Shown piece after piece: positions 1 to 7,890 of a stretch of 33,243 nt of DNA (positions are counted from its first letter, which is position 1; each line of letters opens with the position of its first letter). The translations under genes were made by a program, and so were the position numbers. The DNA is taken from positions 1-33,243 of the forward strand of contig JAHJDE010000114.1 of NCBI GenBank assembly GCA_018812525.1, written 5' to 3'. The notes under the pieces were generated by a model that was not told the DNA's origin, made no database searches, and saw only the letters and a list, made by a program, of their open reading frames with translations. This DNA comes from Gammaproteobacteria bacterium (GTDB lineage: Bacteria > Pseudomonadota > Gammaproteobacteria > Chromatiales > Chromatiaceae).

Positions 1-45
1 CACACTGTTGTTTGAGTGCAGATCGATTCCAGAATACAGTTTCAT
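1..45 (-). CDS. IS110-family transposase, N-terminal 15 codons (runs off the left edge)
   Basis: The minus strand reads MKLYSGIDLHSNNSV from an ATG at 45, with a good GAGAGGAG ribosome site seven bases upstream. GIDLHSNN is the usual start of IS110-family DEDD transposases, in which the Asp belongs to the RuvC-like catalytic fold. Only 15 codons are in the window, so the IS110 or IS1111 subgroup cannot be told. IS110 elements carry a structured non-coding RNA (bridge or seek RNA) in one non-coding end; for the IS110 subgroup this lies upstream of the transposase, here the stretch from 46 to about 370. The family call rests on motif recognition over a very short stretch. Confidence 0.7.
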   Translation of the reverse strand, partial: MKLYSGIDLHSNNSV

Positions 46-166
46 GGCACGTCTCCTCTCTTCAGTGGTTCGACAAGTCTTCATAAACTCGACGATACCG
101 CCGGGGTGAGGAGGCGGCTAGATGATTATCAGGTCTTGCTCTGCGCCTTCTATAATATATCGGATT

Positions 167-176
167 AGGCCTGCTA
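167..176. repeat. Target-site duplication, left copy
   Basis: AGGCCTGCTA directly abuts the left MITE terminus and is identical to 358-367. Confidence 0.85.
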
Positions 177-357
177 CAGGGCAAACGCATGAAATATAGC
201 TGTTTTATCAATGGGTTACGGTGGGGCGGATTTTTGGTGATATTTTCATGCCAATATATCTGCCATATCCTACCCATTTAACCCCTAAATAGACGGTCGG
301 CACGGAAAGTGTGTGATAAGTCACTGTATTTCAGCGTGATTTCGTGCGTTTGCCCTG
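177..357. mobile_element. 181-bp MITE with imperfect terminal inverted repeats
   Basis: The left end (177-202) begins CAGGGCAAACGCATGAAAT and the right end, read on the minus strand from 357, begins CAGGGCAAACGCACGAAAT; the match continues imperfectly to a shared GCTG, about 22 of 26 positions. The element is flanked by a perfect 10-bp direct repeat AGGCCTGCTA (167-176 and 358-367). The interior is AT-richer than the surroundings and has no credible ORF. TIRs plus a target duplication and no transposase fit a non-autonomous element moved in trans. The CAGGG end and the duplication length are compatible with ISAs1- or IS4-type transposases, which is inference. Confidence 0.85.
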
Positions 358-367
358 AGGCCTGCTA
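358..367. repeat. Target-site duplication, right copy
   Basis: AGGCCTGCTA directly abuts the right MITE terminus and is identical to 167-176. It lies within a few bases of where recognisable methyltransferase sequence ends (about 370). Confidence 0.85.
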
Positions 368-1029
368 CGATCACTGCGCGTGTAATAGAGAATGGTGTCG
401 TATACCCTGCTGCCAAAATGTAATGCGCCCTGAGCTATGTCGCTATGTGCATCACTTCGTTTCCACACGATTGCGTTTCGGAAGTTGCCTTCTCCAAAAA
501 TCTCATCGGCAAGGACTTTGGCGTACTGAGATCGCCGGTTATCGAGATGGATGTAAATACTCCCATCGTCAGACAGTAGTTCGCGCAAGAGCAATAGTCT
601 CTTCCTTAGGAACTCCAAGAACGCAGCACCGGCAACCTTGTCTTGGTAAGCCTTCTGCTCCTGAGAGCCTTCAAAATCTCGCATCGTCGCAAACGGCGGG
701 TCGATATACACCAACCGCACTCCCGGCGTGCCGTCGGCATTGCACAGATCACCGCGCCGCTTCATTTCCAGCAGGGTTTTCATCGCTTGCCGGTTGTCGC
801 CGAAGATCAGCTTGTTGTGCCATTCCACGCCGTTCTTGTTGAAGGTGCGTACCGGCTGCAAGGGCACGGCCAGGGTGTTGGCGATGACGTCTTCCTCGCG
901 CTCCTTGCCGTGATAGACCAGCTCATATTCCCGCTTCTCGGGCGGAAACAGGATGCGTGACCACTCCGGCGCGACTTCGCCGCCGGCCCGCAGAATTTCG
1001 ATGATGTGTTGTCGTTGTTAGGGTGTCAT
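368..1029 (-). pseudogene. Site-specific DNA N6-methyltransferase (beta class, type III Mod-like), broken
   Basis: An ATG at 1029 with GAAGGA five bases upstream begins M-T-P, then codon 4 is TAA (1020-1018), where a glutamine codon (CAA) would keep the frame. The frame then runs open: QRQHIIEIL, FPPEKREYELVYHGKEREED, then catalytic motif IV as VYIDPPF, a conserved IYIHLDNRRSQYAKVLADEI segment and IVWKRSDAH. Similarity stops at about 370 after DTILYYTRSD. Such enzymes are usually several hundred residues longer and, in the beta class, carry the SAM-binding FxGxG motif after motif IV, so that motif is missing. The gene therefore has an early nonsense codon and a lost 3' part. Re-initiation at GTG 867 would still give no complete enzyme. 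No restriction partner is visible. Confidence 0.8.
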
Positions 1030-1173
1030 GGCATTCCTTCGTCAGTCGGTTGTGGGCGCCCCAGCTGGCATGGCTGACGGGCTACGGCGTGGCGGGTGAA
1101 GCCTGCTGCCAGCAAGGTGTGCAATGCTACCCCAGCCCGGCCGGGAGCGCATTCAGACAACGGTAGGTTTCAT

Positions 1174-2112
1174 TCATACGGTCAGCAGGCCATACCAGAA
1201 CGGCAGGGTCACCAGGCTCAGCGCCGTGGTCAGGGTCACGGCGGCGGCGTAGAAACCGGAGTCCAGGTGGAAGCGGTCGCAGAGAACCATGCCGAGCACC
1301 ATGCTCGGCATGGCGGCTTCCAGCACGGCGCCCTGGTGGTGGACGCCCTCAAGCCCGATCCAGGCCCCCAGGCCCCAAACGAACAGCGGGATAAGAAACA
1401 TCTGCACTAGGGAGACCAAGGCCATGGCGGGTGCCTGTGACAGCCGCCAGGTGTCCCAGCGCAGGCTGAGCCCAAGGGAAAAGAGCATCAGGGGGACAAC
1501 GCCAGCGGCCAACAGATTGAGCCAATCGGCCACCCAGGGATGGAGCGGAACGCCCGCAAGATTGAGTCCAACCGCCAGGATGGCGGCCCAGAGGGGCGGC
1601 ACCCGAAGCAGGTCCGGCAAGGGATTTCCGCCCTGACCCTGACCGAAATGCCGCGCCGTCAGGACTCCCAGGGTCAGCAGTAGCGGCGTACAGGCGAAGA
1701 GATCATATTGCACGGCGATACCGCGCCCCGCCTCCCCGAACAGCTTTTGCAGCACGGGCAGACCCATGTAAGTGGCGTTGGGAAAGGAGGCAGCCAGAAT
1801 CATGGCTCCAACCATGGCGGGGGGCGAGCCGCAGAGCCGGCAGCCGAGCCCGGTGAGGAGCATCCCCAGCAGGATGCCGCCAGCCGCGACAAAGGAAATG
1901 CGCAGGGAATCAAGCCCCAGCGGGGTCCGCCAGAGGACCGCCAAGACCAGGGCCGGCAGCAGCAGATAATAGACCAGGCTGGTAAGGACTTTACGGGTCT
2001 CCGCTGCCTCCAGCCCGGCCGGTCGCAGGAGGCGCCAGCCCAGGCCGCACAGGATCAGGGCGCCCATCTGGACAATGGTCCCCAGGATGTCGGGCGAGTT
2101 CATTGGAACCAT
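1174..2112 (-). CDS. AEC-family (auxin efflux carrier-like) transporter
   Basis: About 312 residues, nearly all hydrophobic helices, in two bundles of roughly five separated by a short polar segment near the middle (after TARHFGQGQGG). This is the layout of AEC permeases (Mem_trans, PF03547), which export or take up organic acids and similar anions; the substrate cannot be read here. The conserved-looking ASFPNATYMGLPVLQ segment resembles the N-terminal half's substrate-site motif. The start is uncertain: ATG 2139, 2112 and 2103 are in frame; 2139 nearly touches a REP palindrome and adds a polar tail, so 2112 or 2103 is preferred. It lies downstream of dxs on the same strand, but the REP pair between them argues against tight coupling. 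Confidence 0.8.
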   Translation of the reverse strand: MVPMNSPDILGTIVQMGALILCGLGWRLLRPAGLEAAETRKVLTSLVYYLLLPALVLAVLWRTPLGLDSLRISFVAAGGILLGMLLTGLGCRLCGSPPAMVGAMILAASFPNATYMGLPVLQKLFGEAGRGIAVQYDLFACTPLLLTLGVLTARHFGQGQGGNPLPDLLRVPPLWAAILAVGLNLAGVPLHPWVADWLNLLAAGVVPLMLFSLGLSLRWDTWRLSQAPAMALVSLVQMFLIPLFVWGLGAWIGLEGVHHQGAVLEAAMPSMVLGMVLCDRFHLDSGFYAAAVTLTTALSLVTLPFWYGLLTV

Positions 2113-2144
2113 GGGTCGGGAGCCCTTGTTGTGCAACAACCCAC

Positions 2145-2201
2145 AGGAGCGCCTTGCAGGCGCGGTTGGGGTGGTGAAGATCGCGCCTGCAAGGCGCTCC
2201 T
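2145..2201. repeat. REP-like inverted repeat pair
   Basis: AGGAGCGCCTTGCAGGCGCG (2145-2164) is perfectly inverted at 2182-2201 across a 17-bp spacer. The sequence has the form of the extragenic palindromes common in gammaproteobacteria. It lies between dxs and the AEC gene and could act as a transcript-stabilising or terminating hairpin. TTGTTGTGCAACAA (2128-2141) is a further small palindrome next to it. Confidence 0.85.
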
Positions 2202-2214
2202 ACAGGACGGGTTG

Positions 2215-4101
2215 TCAGGGTGGGGCGGCTTCCGCCAACAGCCCCCGTGCCGCGGCCAGGACGGAGGCGCTGTCGAGTCCGGCTTCCCGCCACTGTTCGG
2301 CCTGGGTCCCCTGTTCGATATAGCGGTCGGGCAGGCCCAGGTTGAGGATGCGCCTGATCCGGCCGGTGGCGGCCAGCCATTCGTTTACGGCGGAACCGGC
2401 CCCGCCCTGGACCGCGTTCTCTTCCAGGGTCAGCAGCAGTTCGTGGCCATCGGCCAGTTCCGCCAGGAGTTGTTCGTCCAGGGGCTTGACGAAGCGCATG
2501 TTGGCCACAGTGGCGTCGAGCTGCGACGCCACCTCCAGGGCCAGGGCGAGCGGGGTGCCGAAGACGAGCAGGGCCAGGCGTTTACCTTGGCGCCGTATCT
2601 CGCCCTTGCCGATCGGCAGGGTCCCAAGGCCGGTCTCCACCGATACGCCGGGGCCGGCGCCGCGCGGATAGCGCACCAGCGCCGGCCCCCGGTATTCGTA
2701 GGCGGTCTGCAACATCAGCCGGCACTCCGCCTCGTCACCGGGGGCCATGACCACCAGGTTCGGGATGGTGCGGCAGTAGGCCAGATCGAAGGAGCCGGCG
2801 TGGGTGGGGCCGTCCGCCCCCACCAGTCCGGCGCGGTCGATGGCGAAGGTGACATCGAGATTCTGCAAGGCCACATCGTGTACAAGTTGATCGTAGGCGC
2901 GTTGCAGGAAGGTCGAATAGATGGCCACCAGGGGCTTGAGTCCGTCACAGGCCATGCCGGCCGCCAGGGTGACGGCATGCTGCTCGGCGATGCCCACGTC
3001 GAAGAAACGGCCGGGAAAACGCTTGGCAAACTCCACCATGCCGGAGCCCTCGCACATGGCGGGGGTGATCGCCGCCAGACGCTCATCGGCCTCGGCGGCA
3101 TCGCAGAGCCATTGGCCGAACACCTTGGTGTAGGTCAGCTTGCCGCTGGAGCCGTTCATCTCGCCTGTGTCGGGATCGAAGGGGCTCACCCCGTGGTAGA
3201 CGCAGGGATCGCACTCCGCCGGCCGATAGCCCTTGCCCTTCTGGGTCACTACATGCAATAGGCGCGGGCCGCGCATGTTCTTCATGTTGCCCAGGGTGGT
3301 CAGGAGATTGCCCAGGTCATGGCCGTCCACGGGGCCGATGTAGGTGAAGCCCAGCTCCTCGAAGAAGGTGCCCGGCATCACCATGCCCTTCATGTGTTCC
3401 TCCCAGCGCCCCATGAAATGGAGCATGCCGGGAATGCGGCCCAGGGTGGCCTTGCTGCCGTCGCGCACACTGTTGTAGAAGCGGCTGGAAAGGACGCGCG
3501 CCAGGTAGTTGCTGACCGCCCCGACCGGCTTGGAGATGGACATGTCATTGTCGTTGAGGATCACCAGGAGGTTGATCTCCGGCATGGAGCCCGCGTGATT
3601 CAGGGCCTCCAGTGCCATGCCGCCGGAGAGGGCGCCGTCCCCGATCACGGCGATGGAGCAGCGGCTGTCGCCCGCTGCCCTGGCGGCAAGGGCCATGCCC
3701 AGGGCTGCGCTGATGGAGGTGCTGGAGTGGCCCACGCCGAAGGTGTCGTAGGGGGATTCGCAACGCCTGGGGAAGCCCGACACCCCGCCCTTCTGCCGCA
3801 GGGTCTCCATGTGATCGCGGCGGCCGGTGAGTATCTTGTGGGGGTAGGCCTGATGGCCCACATCCCACACCAGCCGGTCATCGGGGGTATTGAAGATATA
3901 GTGCAGGGCGAGGGTCAGTTCGACCACGCCGAGCCCGGCAGCCAGGTGGCCGCCGGTCCGGGAGACGGTCTGGATCAGGTAGTCGCGCAGCTCCTCGGCC
4001 AGGCTCGGAAGCTGTCGGGGCTCCAGGCGACGCAATCCCTCCGGGTCATCCAGTTGCCGCAACAGCGGATATCTTTCGGTGGATGACGAGGTCTCGCTCA
4101 T
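2215..4101 (-). CDS. dxs: 1-Deoxy-D-xylulose-5-phosphate synthase
   Basis: Joins pyruvate and glyceraldehyde 3-phosphate to give DXP, the entry step of the MEP isoprenoid pathway and a precursor step for thiamine and pyridoxal; cytosolic, TPP-dependent homodimer. The 628-residue length is normal. [14 protein letters not shown] (about 78-91) carries the conserved catalytic-region His; GDGALSGG (154-161) to NDNDMSIS (183-190) is the TPP/Mg-binding motif; [15 protein letters not shown] and RYPRG mark the transketolase pyrimidine-binding domain; the C-terminal transketolase domain is complete. ATG 4101 has AAGGAA just upstream. gpmI lies about 85 bp upstream on the same strand, so the two could be co-transcribed. 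No defects seen. Confidence 0.97.
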   Translation of the reverse strand: MSETSSSTERYPLLRQLDDPEGLRRLEPRQLPSLAEELRDYLIQTVSRTGGHLAAGLGVVELTLALHYIFNTPDDRLVWDVGHQAYPHKILTGRRDHMETLRQKGGVSGFPRRCESPYDTFGVGHSSTSISAALGMALAARAAGDSRCSIAVIGDGALSGGMALEALNHAGSMPEINLLVILNDNDMSISKPVGAVSNYLARVLSSRFYNSVRDGSKATLGRIPGMLHFMGRWEEHMKGMVMPGTFFEELGFTYIGPVDGHDLGNLLTTLGNMKNMRGPRLLHVVTQKGKGYRPAECDPCVYHGVSPFDPDTGEMNGSSGKLTYTKVFGQWLCDAAEADERLAAITPAMCEGSGMVEFAKRFPGRFFDVGIAEQHAVTLAAGMACDGLKPLVAIYSTFLQRAYDQLVHDVALQNLDVTFAIDRAGLVGADGPTHAGSFDLAYCRTIPNLVVMAPGDEAECRLMLQTAYEYRGPALVRYPRGAGPGVSVETGLGTLPIGKGEIRRQGKRLALLVFGTPLALALEVASQLDATVANMRFVKPLDEQLLAELADGHELLLTLEENAVQGGAGSAVNEWLAATGRIRRILNLGLPDRYIEQGTQAEQWREAGLDSASVLAAARGLLAEAAPP

Positions 4102-4185
4102 GTTCCTTGACTCGGGCTAAAAGGGGTAATGTTAACCGATAGGCCCGGGAGTCGCCCGCCAAAAGATCATGGAAAACGCGGCAAC

Positions 4186-5748
4186 TTACCCGTAAGCGGC
4201 CGGCCTGCCACCGCTGACCGCTTTTAACAGCAAAGAATCGATCATCTCAGGCGGTTTGGGAAGCCCCATGAGTTCCAGCACCGTCGGCGCGATATTGGCA
4301 ATGCCACCGCCGGTCGCCAATTGCCAGGGCACCTCGTCGATGACCAGGCAGGGCACCGGATAAGCTGTGTGCTGGGTATGGGGCGACTGGGTCGCGGGGT
4401 CGATCATCTCCTCGCAGTTGCCGTGGTCTGCGGTCAGAATCACCGAATAGCCATTCTCCACAGCGGCATCCAGCACCTGGCCGACTGCCCGGTCCAGGGC
4501 CTCAACTGCCGCCACCACGGCCTCCGCCACGGCAGTATGGCCCACCATGTCGCCGTTGGCGAAATTGACCAGGACAAAACCGTACTCCCCGCTGCAAATG
4601 GCCTCTGTCACCCTGTTGGCGACCTCGAAGGCGCTCATCTCCGGCTGGAGGTCATAGGTGGCCACCCTGGGCGAGGGGATCAGCTTGTGGACCTCGCCGG
4701 GCATTGTGTCCGGGTTGCCGCCGTTGAAGAAGAAGGTGACGTGGGCGTATTTCTCAGTCTCGGCGCAATGGAACTGGGGGATGCCCGCCTCGCTGATCGT
4801 CCGCGTCAGGCTCGCCTTGGGTTTCTCAGGCTCGAAGGCATAGGGCAGGCCGAAGGTCCGGTCGTAGGCCATCATGCAGGTGATGTGGAGCCGGGGGAAA
4901 CGGGGGCGGGCAAAATCGGCGAAGTCCTCCTTAAAGAGGGCCGAGAGGATCTGGCGGGGACGGTCCTTGCGGAAATTGAAGAAGATCAGGACATCATCGT
5001 CCGCCATTCCCCGGTAATCACCGATCACAGTGGGGCGGATGAATTCGTCCGTCACCCCCCCGGCATAGGAGTTCTCGATAGCTTGCCGGGCGCCCTCCGC
5101 CCGCGCACCCTCGCCCAGCACCAGGGTGCGCCAGGCCAACTCGGTCCGGTCCCAGCGATGGTCTCTGTCCATGCCGTAATAGCGACCGATGACTGTTGCC
5201 ACCTTTCCCCCGGCCTGCTCAATGCGGCCCTGGAGGGCGATAACATCAGTCAGTGCCGATTGGGGCGGGGTGTCGCGGCCGTCCGTAATCATGTGTAGCA
5301 GGGGCGGAACGCCCCGTTGGTTGCATAGGTCGATCAGGGCATGGATATGGCGCATGTGGCTATGGACCCCGCCCTCGGATACCAGTCCGGCCAGATGGAG
5401 AGGCCGTCCGGCCGCCGCCGCCCGCTCGACGGCTGCCACCAGGGCGGGATTGCGCTCGAAGCTGTGGTCACGAATGCTGTCGTCGATACAGACCAGATCC
5501 TGTCGCACCAGATGCCCGGCCCCCAGGGTCAGATGACCCACCTCGGAGTTCCCCATCTGCCCCACCGGCAGACCGACCGCATGACCCGAGGCGTCCAGTG
5601 TGGCATGGGGATGGCTGGCCAGATAGCGGTCCAGATTGGGGGTCCGGGCCAGATAGACCGCGTTGTTTGCCTTGCCGGGATTGACGCCGAAGCCGTCCAG
5701 GATGATCAGGACGACGGGGCTGCGGGGCACGCCATTTTTTTCGTTCAT
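4186..5748 (-). CDS. gpmI: 2,3-Bisphosphoglycerate-independent phosphoglycerate mutase
   Basis: Interconverts 3- and 2-phosphoglycerate in glycolysis and gluconeogenesis; in an autotroph it draws Calvin-cycle 3-PGA toward PEP and pyruvate. It is a cytosolic alkaline-phosphatase-superfamily enzyme that uses two Mn ions. The 520-residue length is typical. ILDGFG (about 16-21) supplies the first metal Asp, GQMGNSEVGH (64-72) contains the phosphorylated nucleophile Ser68, ITDGRDTPP and RYYGMDRD form the substrate-binding insert domain, and TADHGNCEEM and HTQHTAYPVP complete the metal site. ATG 5748 is preceded only by a weak AGG. It shares its strand with the LOG gene upstream (36-bp gap) and dxs downstream. 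Confidence 0.97.
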   Translation of the reverse strand: MNEKNGVPRSPVVLIILDGFGVNPGKANNAVYLARTPNLDRYLASHPHATLDASGHAVGLPVGQMGNSEVGHLTLGAGHLVRQDLVCIDDSIRDHSFERNPALVAAVERAAAAGRPLHLAGLVSEGGVHSHMRHIHALIDLCNQRGVPPLLHMITDGRDTPPQSALTDVIALQGRIEQAGGKVATVIGRYYGMDRDHRWDRTELAWRTLVLGEGARAEGARQAIENSYAGGVTDEFIRPTVIGDYRGMADDDVLIFFNFRKDRPRQILSALFKEDFADFARPRFPRLHITCMMAYDRTFGLPYAFEPEKPKASLTRTISEAGIPQFHCAETEKYAHVTFFFNGGNPDTMPGEVHKLIPSPRVATYDLQPEMSAFEVANRVTEAICSGEYGFVLVNFANGDMVGHTAVAEAVVAAVEALDRAVGQVLDAAVENGYSVILTADHGNCEEMIDPATQSPHTQHTAYPVPCLVIDEVPWQLATGGGIANIAPTVLELMGLPKPPEMIDSLLLKAVSGGRPAAYG

Positions 5749-5784
5749 GCTTTAGTTAACCTGTATGGGCGGGGGGAGAGGTGG

Positions 5785-6468
5785 TCAGGGGGTCTGGTCG
5801 GTCATGCGGCGCGTGAGCTCCGCCTCATCCAAACGCATCTTTTCACGGAAGGACTGGATGATTCGCACCACATCCAGGGGATCATCGACAATGGCGAAAA
5901 GGCCGAAGTCCTGCTCGTCGATGTAATCCTCCTTCCGCATCCTGTCCCGCATCCAGTTCACCAGGCCGGACCAGAATTCGGTGCCGAACAGCACTACCGG
6001 AAACCGGCGGATCTTGCCGGTCTGCATCAGGGTCAGCGACTCGAACAACTCGTCCATGGTGCCGAAACCGCCAGGAAAGATGACATAGGCCATGGCGTAC
6101 TTCACGAACATCAGCTTGCGCACGAAAAAGTAGCGGAAATGGAGATTCAGGTCCTGAAAGTTGTTGGGATGCTGCTCCCTCGGCAATTGGATATTCAAAC
6201 CGATGGATTGTCCCTTGCCCACCTTGGCCCCCCGGTTGCCCGCCTCCATGATGCCAGGGCCACCCCCGGTAATGACAGAAAAGCCGTTGTCGGCAAGGCC
6301 CCTGGCCACTGCGACCGCTGCCTTGTAGTAGGGATTATTGGGCTCAGCGCGTGAGCTGCCGAAGAGCGAGACCGCCGGTCCCACGTAGTTCAGGGTCTCG
6401 ATGCCGTCGATCAACTCCGCCTGGATGCGAAAGATGCGCCATGCCTCGGAGGTCTTTAAGTCTTCCAT
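5785..6468 (-). CDS. LOG-family protein (TIGR00730 type)
   Basis: About 227 residues with a Rossmann-like fold. GGGPGIMEAGNRGA and PGGFGTMDELFE are the two signature motifs (GGGxGxMG-like and PGGxGTxxE) of the LOG family, often mis-annotated as lysine decarboxylase. Characterised members cleave cytokinin or nucleoside 5'-monophosphates to base and ribose 5-phosphate; the function in this organism is unproven. The ATG at 6468 (MEDLKTSEAWRIF) is preferred over an upstream TTG at 6480; neither has a convincing ribosome site. It precedes gpmI by 36 bp and is itself preceded by a hairpin-rich, gene-free 250 bp. Confidence 0.88.
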   Translation of the reverse strand: MEDLKTSEAWRIFRIQAELIDGIETLNYVGPAVSLFGSSRAEPNNPYYKAAVAVARGLADNGFSVITGGGPGIMEAGNRGAKVGKGQSIGLNIQLPREQHPNNFQDLNLHFRYFFVRKLMFVKYAMAYVIFPGGFGTMDELFESLTLMQTGKIRRFPVVLFGTEFWSGLVNWMRDRMRKEDYIDEQDFGLFAIVDDPLDVVRIIQSFREKMRLDEAELTRRMTDQTP

Positions 6469-6493
6469 CGGATTGCTCAATATCTATGATGAA

Positions 6494-6656
6494 CTTGCAA
6501 AATGGCCGTCCTGACCATTTTGCAAGACGAAAAACAAAAATGCGATTTTCGTTTTTCTTCATTTTCCAATGGCTTGTCGCCAATGAAAAATGGCGGTTCA
6601 TCCCTGAACCCTGAGGTTCTTGCAGTATTGCAAGAACCTCCTATGAACCGCTATTT
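6494..6656. repeat. Cluster of hairpins in the LOG-cbbR intergenic region
   Basis: Three perfect or near-perfect inverted repeats lie in a row. CTTGCAAAATGG (6494-6505) pairs with 6515-6526. AGGTTCTTGCA (6614-6624) pairs perfectly with 6629-6639 over a 4-base loop. That hairpin is enclosed by AAATGGCGGTTCAT (6588-6601) and ATGAACCGCTATTT (6643-6656), 13 of 14 paired. The region is AT-richer than its neighbours and has no credible gene. It may serve as a terminator for cbbR or be a mobile palindromic repeat. Confidence 0.7.
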
Positions 6657-6720
6657 TCCATCCTCCCTGTGCCGAACTCAAAGAGATAAAGCAGGCACAG
6701 AGGGTGGGGCAGGTCTCGCT

Positions 6721-7674
6721 CTAAAGCGATTTCGCCGCTTCGGCCACCGGGTGGCGCACAGGTGACTTGAGTAGGTGGATCGATTCCTTGCTCCGTAGAA
6801 ACTCCTTGAAGGCCTGGGCAACGGGCGGCAGGCGTTTGCCTTTGCTCTGCACCAGGTACCAGTGGCGCATGATGGGGAAGTCCTCCACCTCCAGGACATC
6901 CAGGCGGTGGGTCTCCAGTTCCAGCTCGATGGTGTGGATGGAGACGATGCCCAGCCCCAGCCCCGCCTCCACCGCGTGCTTGATGGCCTCGTTGGAGGTC
7001 ATCTCCATACCGGCCTGGAGACGAAAACCCTGGTTATTGAAGAATCGCTCCATGGCGATCCGGGTACCAGATCCCGGCTCGCGTACCACGAAAACTTCCT
7101 CGCGGATGCGCGATAGGGGGACGCAGCAGGCCTTGAATGCCTCGAACAGGGGATGCCCGGGCGGTGCGATCACCACCAGGGGGTTGTCCATGAAGGCGTC
7201 CGCCGTGATATCCAGGCCATCCGGTGGACGCCCCATGATGACCAGGTCGGTCTCGTTGCTGGCCAACTGACCCAACAGGGTCTTGCGATTGGTGACATCC
7301 AGGGAAAAGGTGGTGCCGGGATAGGCCTTGGTAAACGCCGCCAGTACCCGCGTGGCGAAGTGGTTGGCCGTGGTCGCCACGCTGATGCGAAGATGGCCCC
7401 GCGTCACTCCCTTGAGGGATTCGATCACCTCTTCCGCCTCTTGCAATTGGCGGCTGATGGTCTGGCTGTAGTGGTACATCTCTCGCCCCGCCTCAGTGAG
7501 AAAGATCTTCTTCCCCAGCTTCTCGAACAGGGGCAGCCCCACCGCCTGCTCCAACTGGGCGATCTGCATGGAGACCCCCGGCTGACTGAGATGAAGCTCC
7601 TCCGCAGCGCGGGTAAAGCTCAGGTTCCTGGCTACGGACTCGAACAGGCTCAATTGTCGGAGGGTCAGACGCAT
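6721..7674 (-). CDS. cbbR: CbbR, LysR-type regulator of Calvin-cycle genes
   Basis: Transcription factor, 317 residues, divergent from the RubisCO gene it most likely controls. The first 60 or so residues are the winged-helix LysR domain (RQLSLFESVARNLSFTRAAEELHLSQPGVSMQIAQLE), followed by a LysR substrate-binding domain that in CbbR proteins senses Calvin-cycle metabolites or NADPH. ATG 7674 (MRLTLRQL) is chosen because CbbR proteins start there; the longer reading from 7740 adds 22 residues lying inside the shared promoter region. The 216-bp gap to cbbM is the expected site of CbbR binding and autoregulation. No defects seen. Confidence 0.94.
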   Translation of the reverse strand: MRLTLRQLSLFESVARNLSFTRAAEELHLSQPGVSMQIAQLEQAVGLPLFEKLGKKIFLTEAGREMYHYSQTISRQLQEAEEVIESLKGVTRGHLRISVATTANHFATRVLAAFTKAYPGTTFSLDVTNRKTLLGQLASNETDLVIMGRPPDGLDITADAFMDNPLVVIAPPGHPLFEAFKACCVPLSRIREEVFVVREPGSGTRIAMERFFNNQGFRLQAGMEMTSNEAIKHAVEAGLGLGIVSIHTIELELETHRLDVLEVEDFPIMRHWYLVQSKGKRLPPVAQAFKEFLRSKESIHLLKSPVRHPVAEAAKSL

Positions 7675-7890
7675 GCTTATCACCAGGTGCCGAAGTTGGC
7701 TTATTGATCTACTCTGACAGATAATAATTCCCTTATGCATGTGATCACAAAAAATGAATATTTTTCGTGCCTTTCCAAGGCTATTCTGGACTCACTTGAG
7801 TAGAGGCCCCGGCTAGGAGCCTTTAATAGGGAAATCGGCCCCGGCCGAGCGAAACACCACCACTTTATCCACTTTATCGAGGAACACACC
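7675..7890. promoter_or_regulatory. cbbR-cbbM divergent control region
   Basis: This 216-bp region between divergent genes holds an AT-rich segment at about 7701-7740. TTAT (7701-7704) and ATAA (7721-7724), with a second TTAT near 7733, resemble the T-N11-A type dyads bound by LysR regulators. The cbbM ribosome site GAGGA ends about eight bases before ATG 7891. Exact promoter boxes cannot be assigned by eye. Confidence 0.6.

Noticed and set aside
62-277. Minus-strand 71-codon ORF at the left end
   Set aside because: It crosses the MITE boundary and the duplication, and lacks any ribosome site; likely chance in the IS leader.
1708-3261. Long plus-strand reading frame (517 codons) opposite dxs
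   Set aside because: It is the antisense shadow of dxs and the AEC gene in GC-rich DNA; the minus strand has clear conserved motifs and this frame has none.
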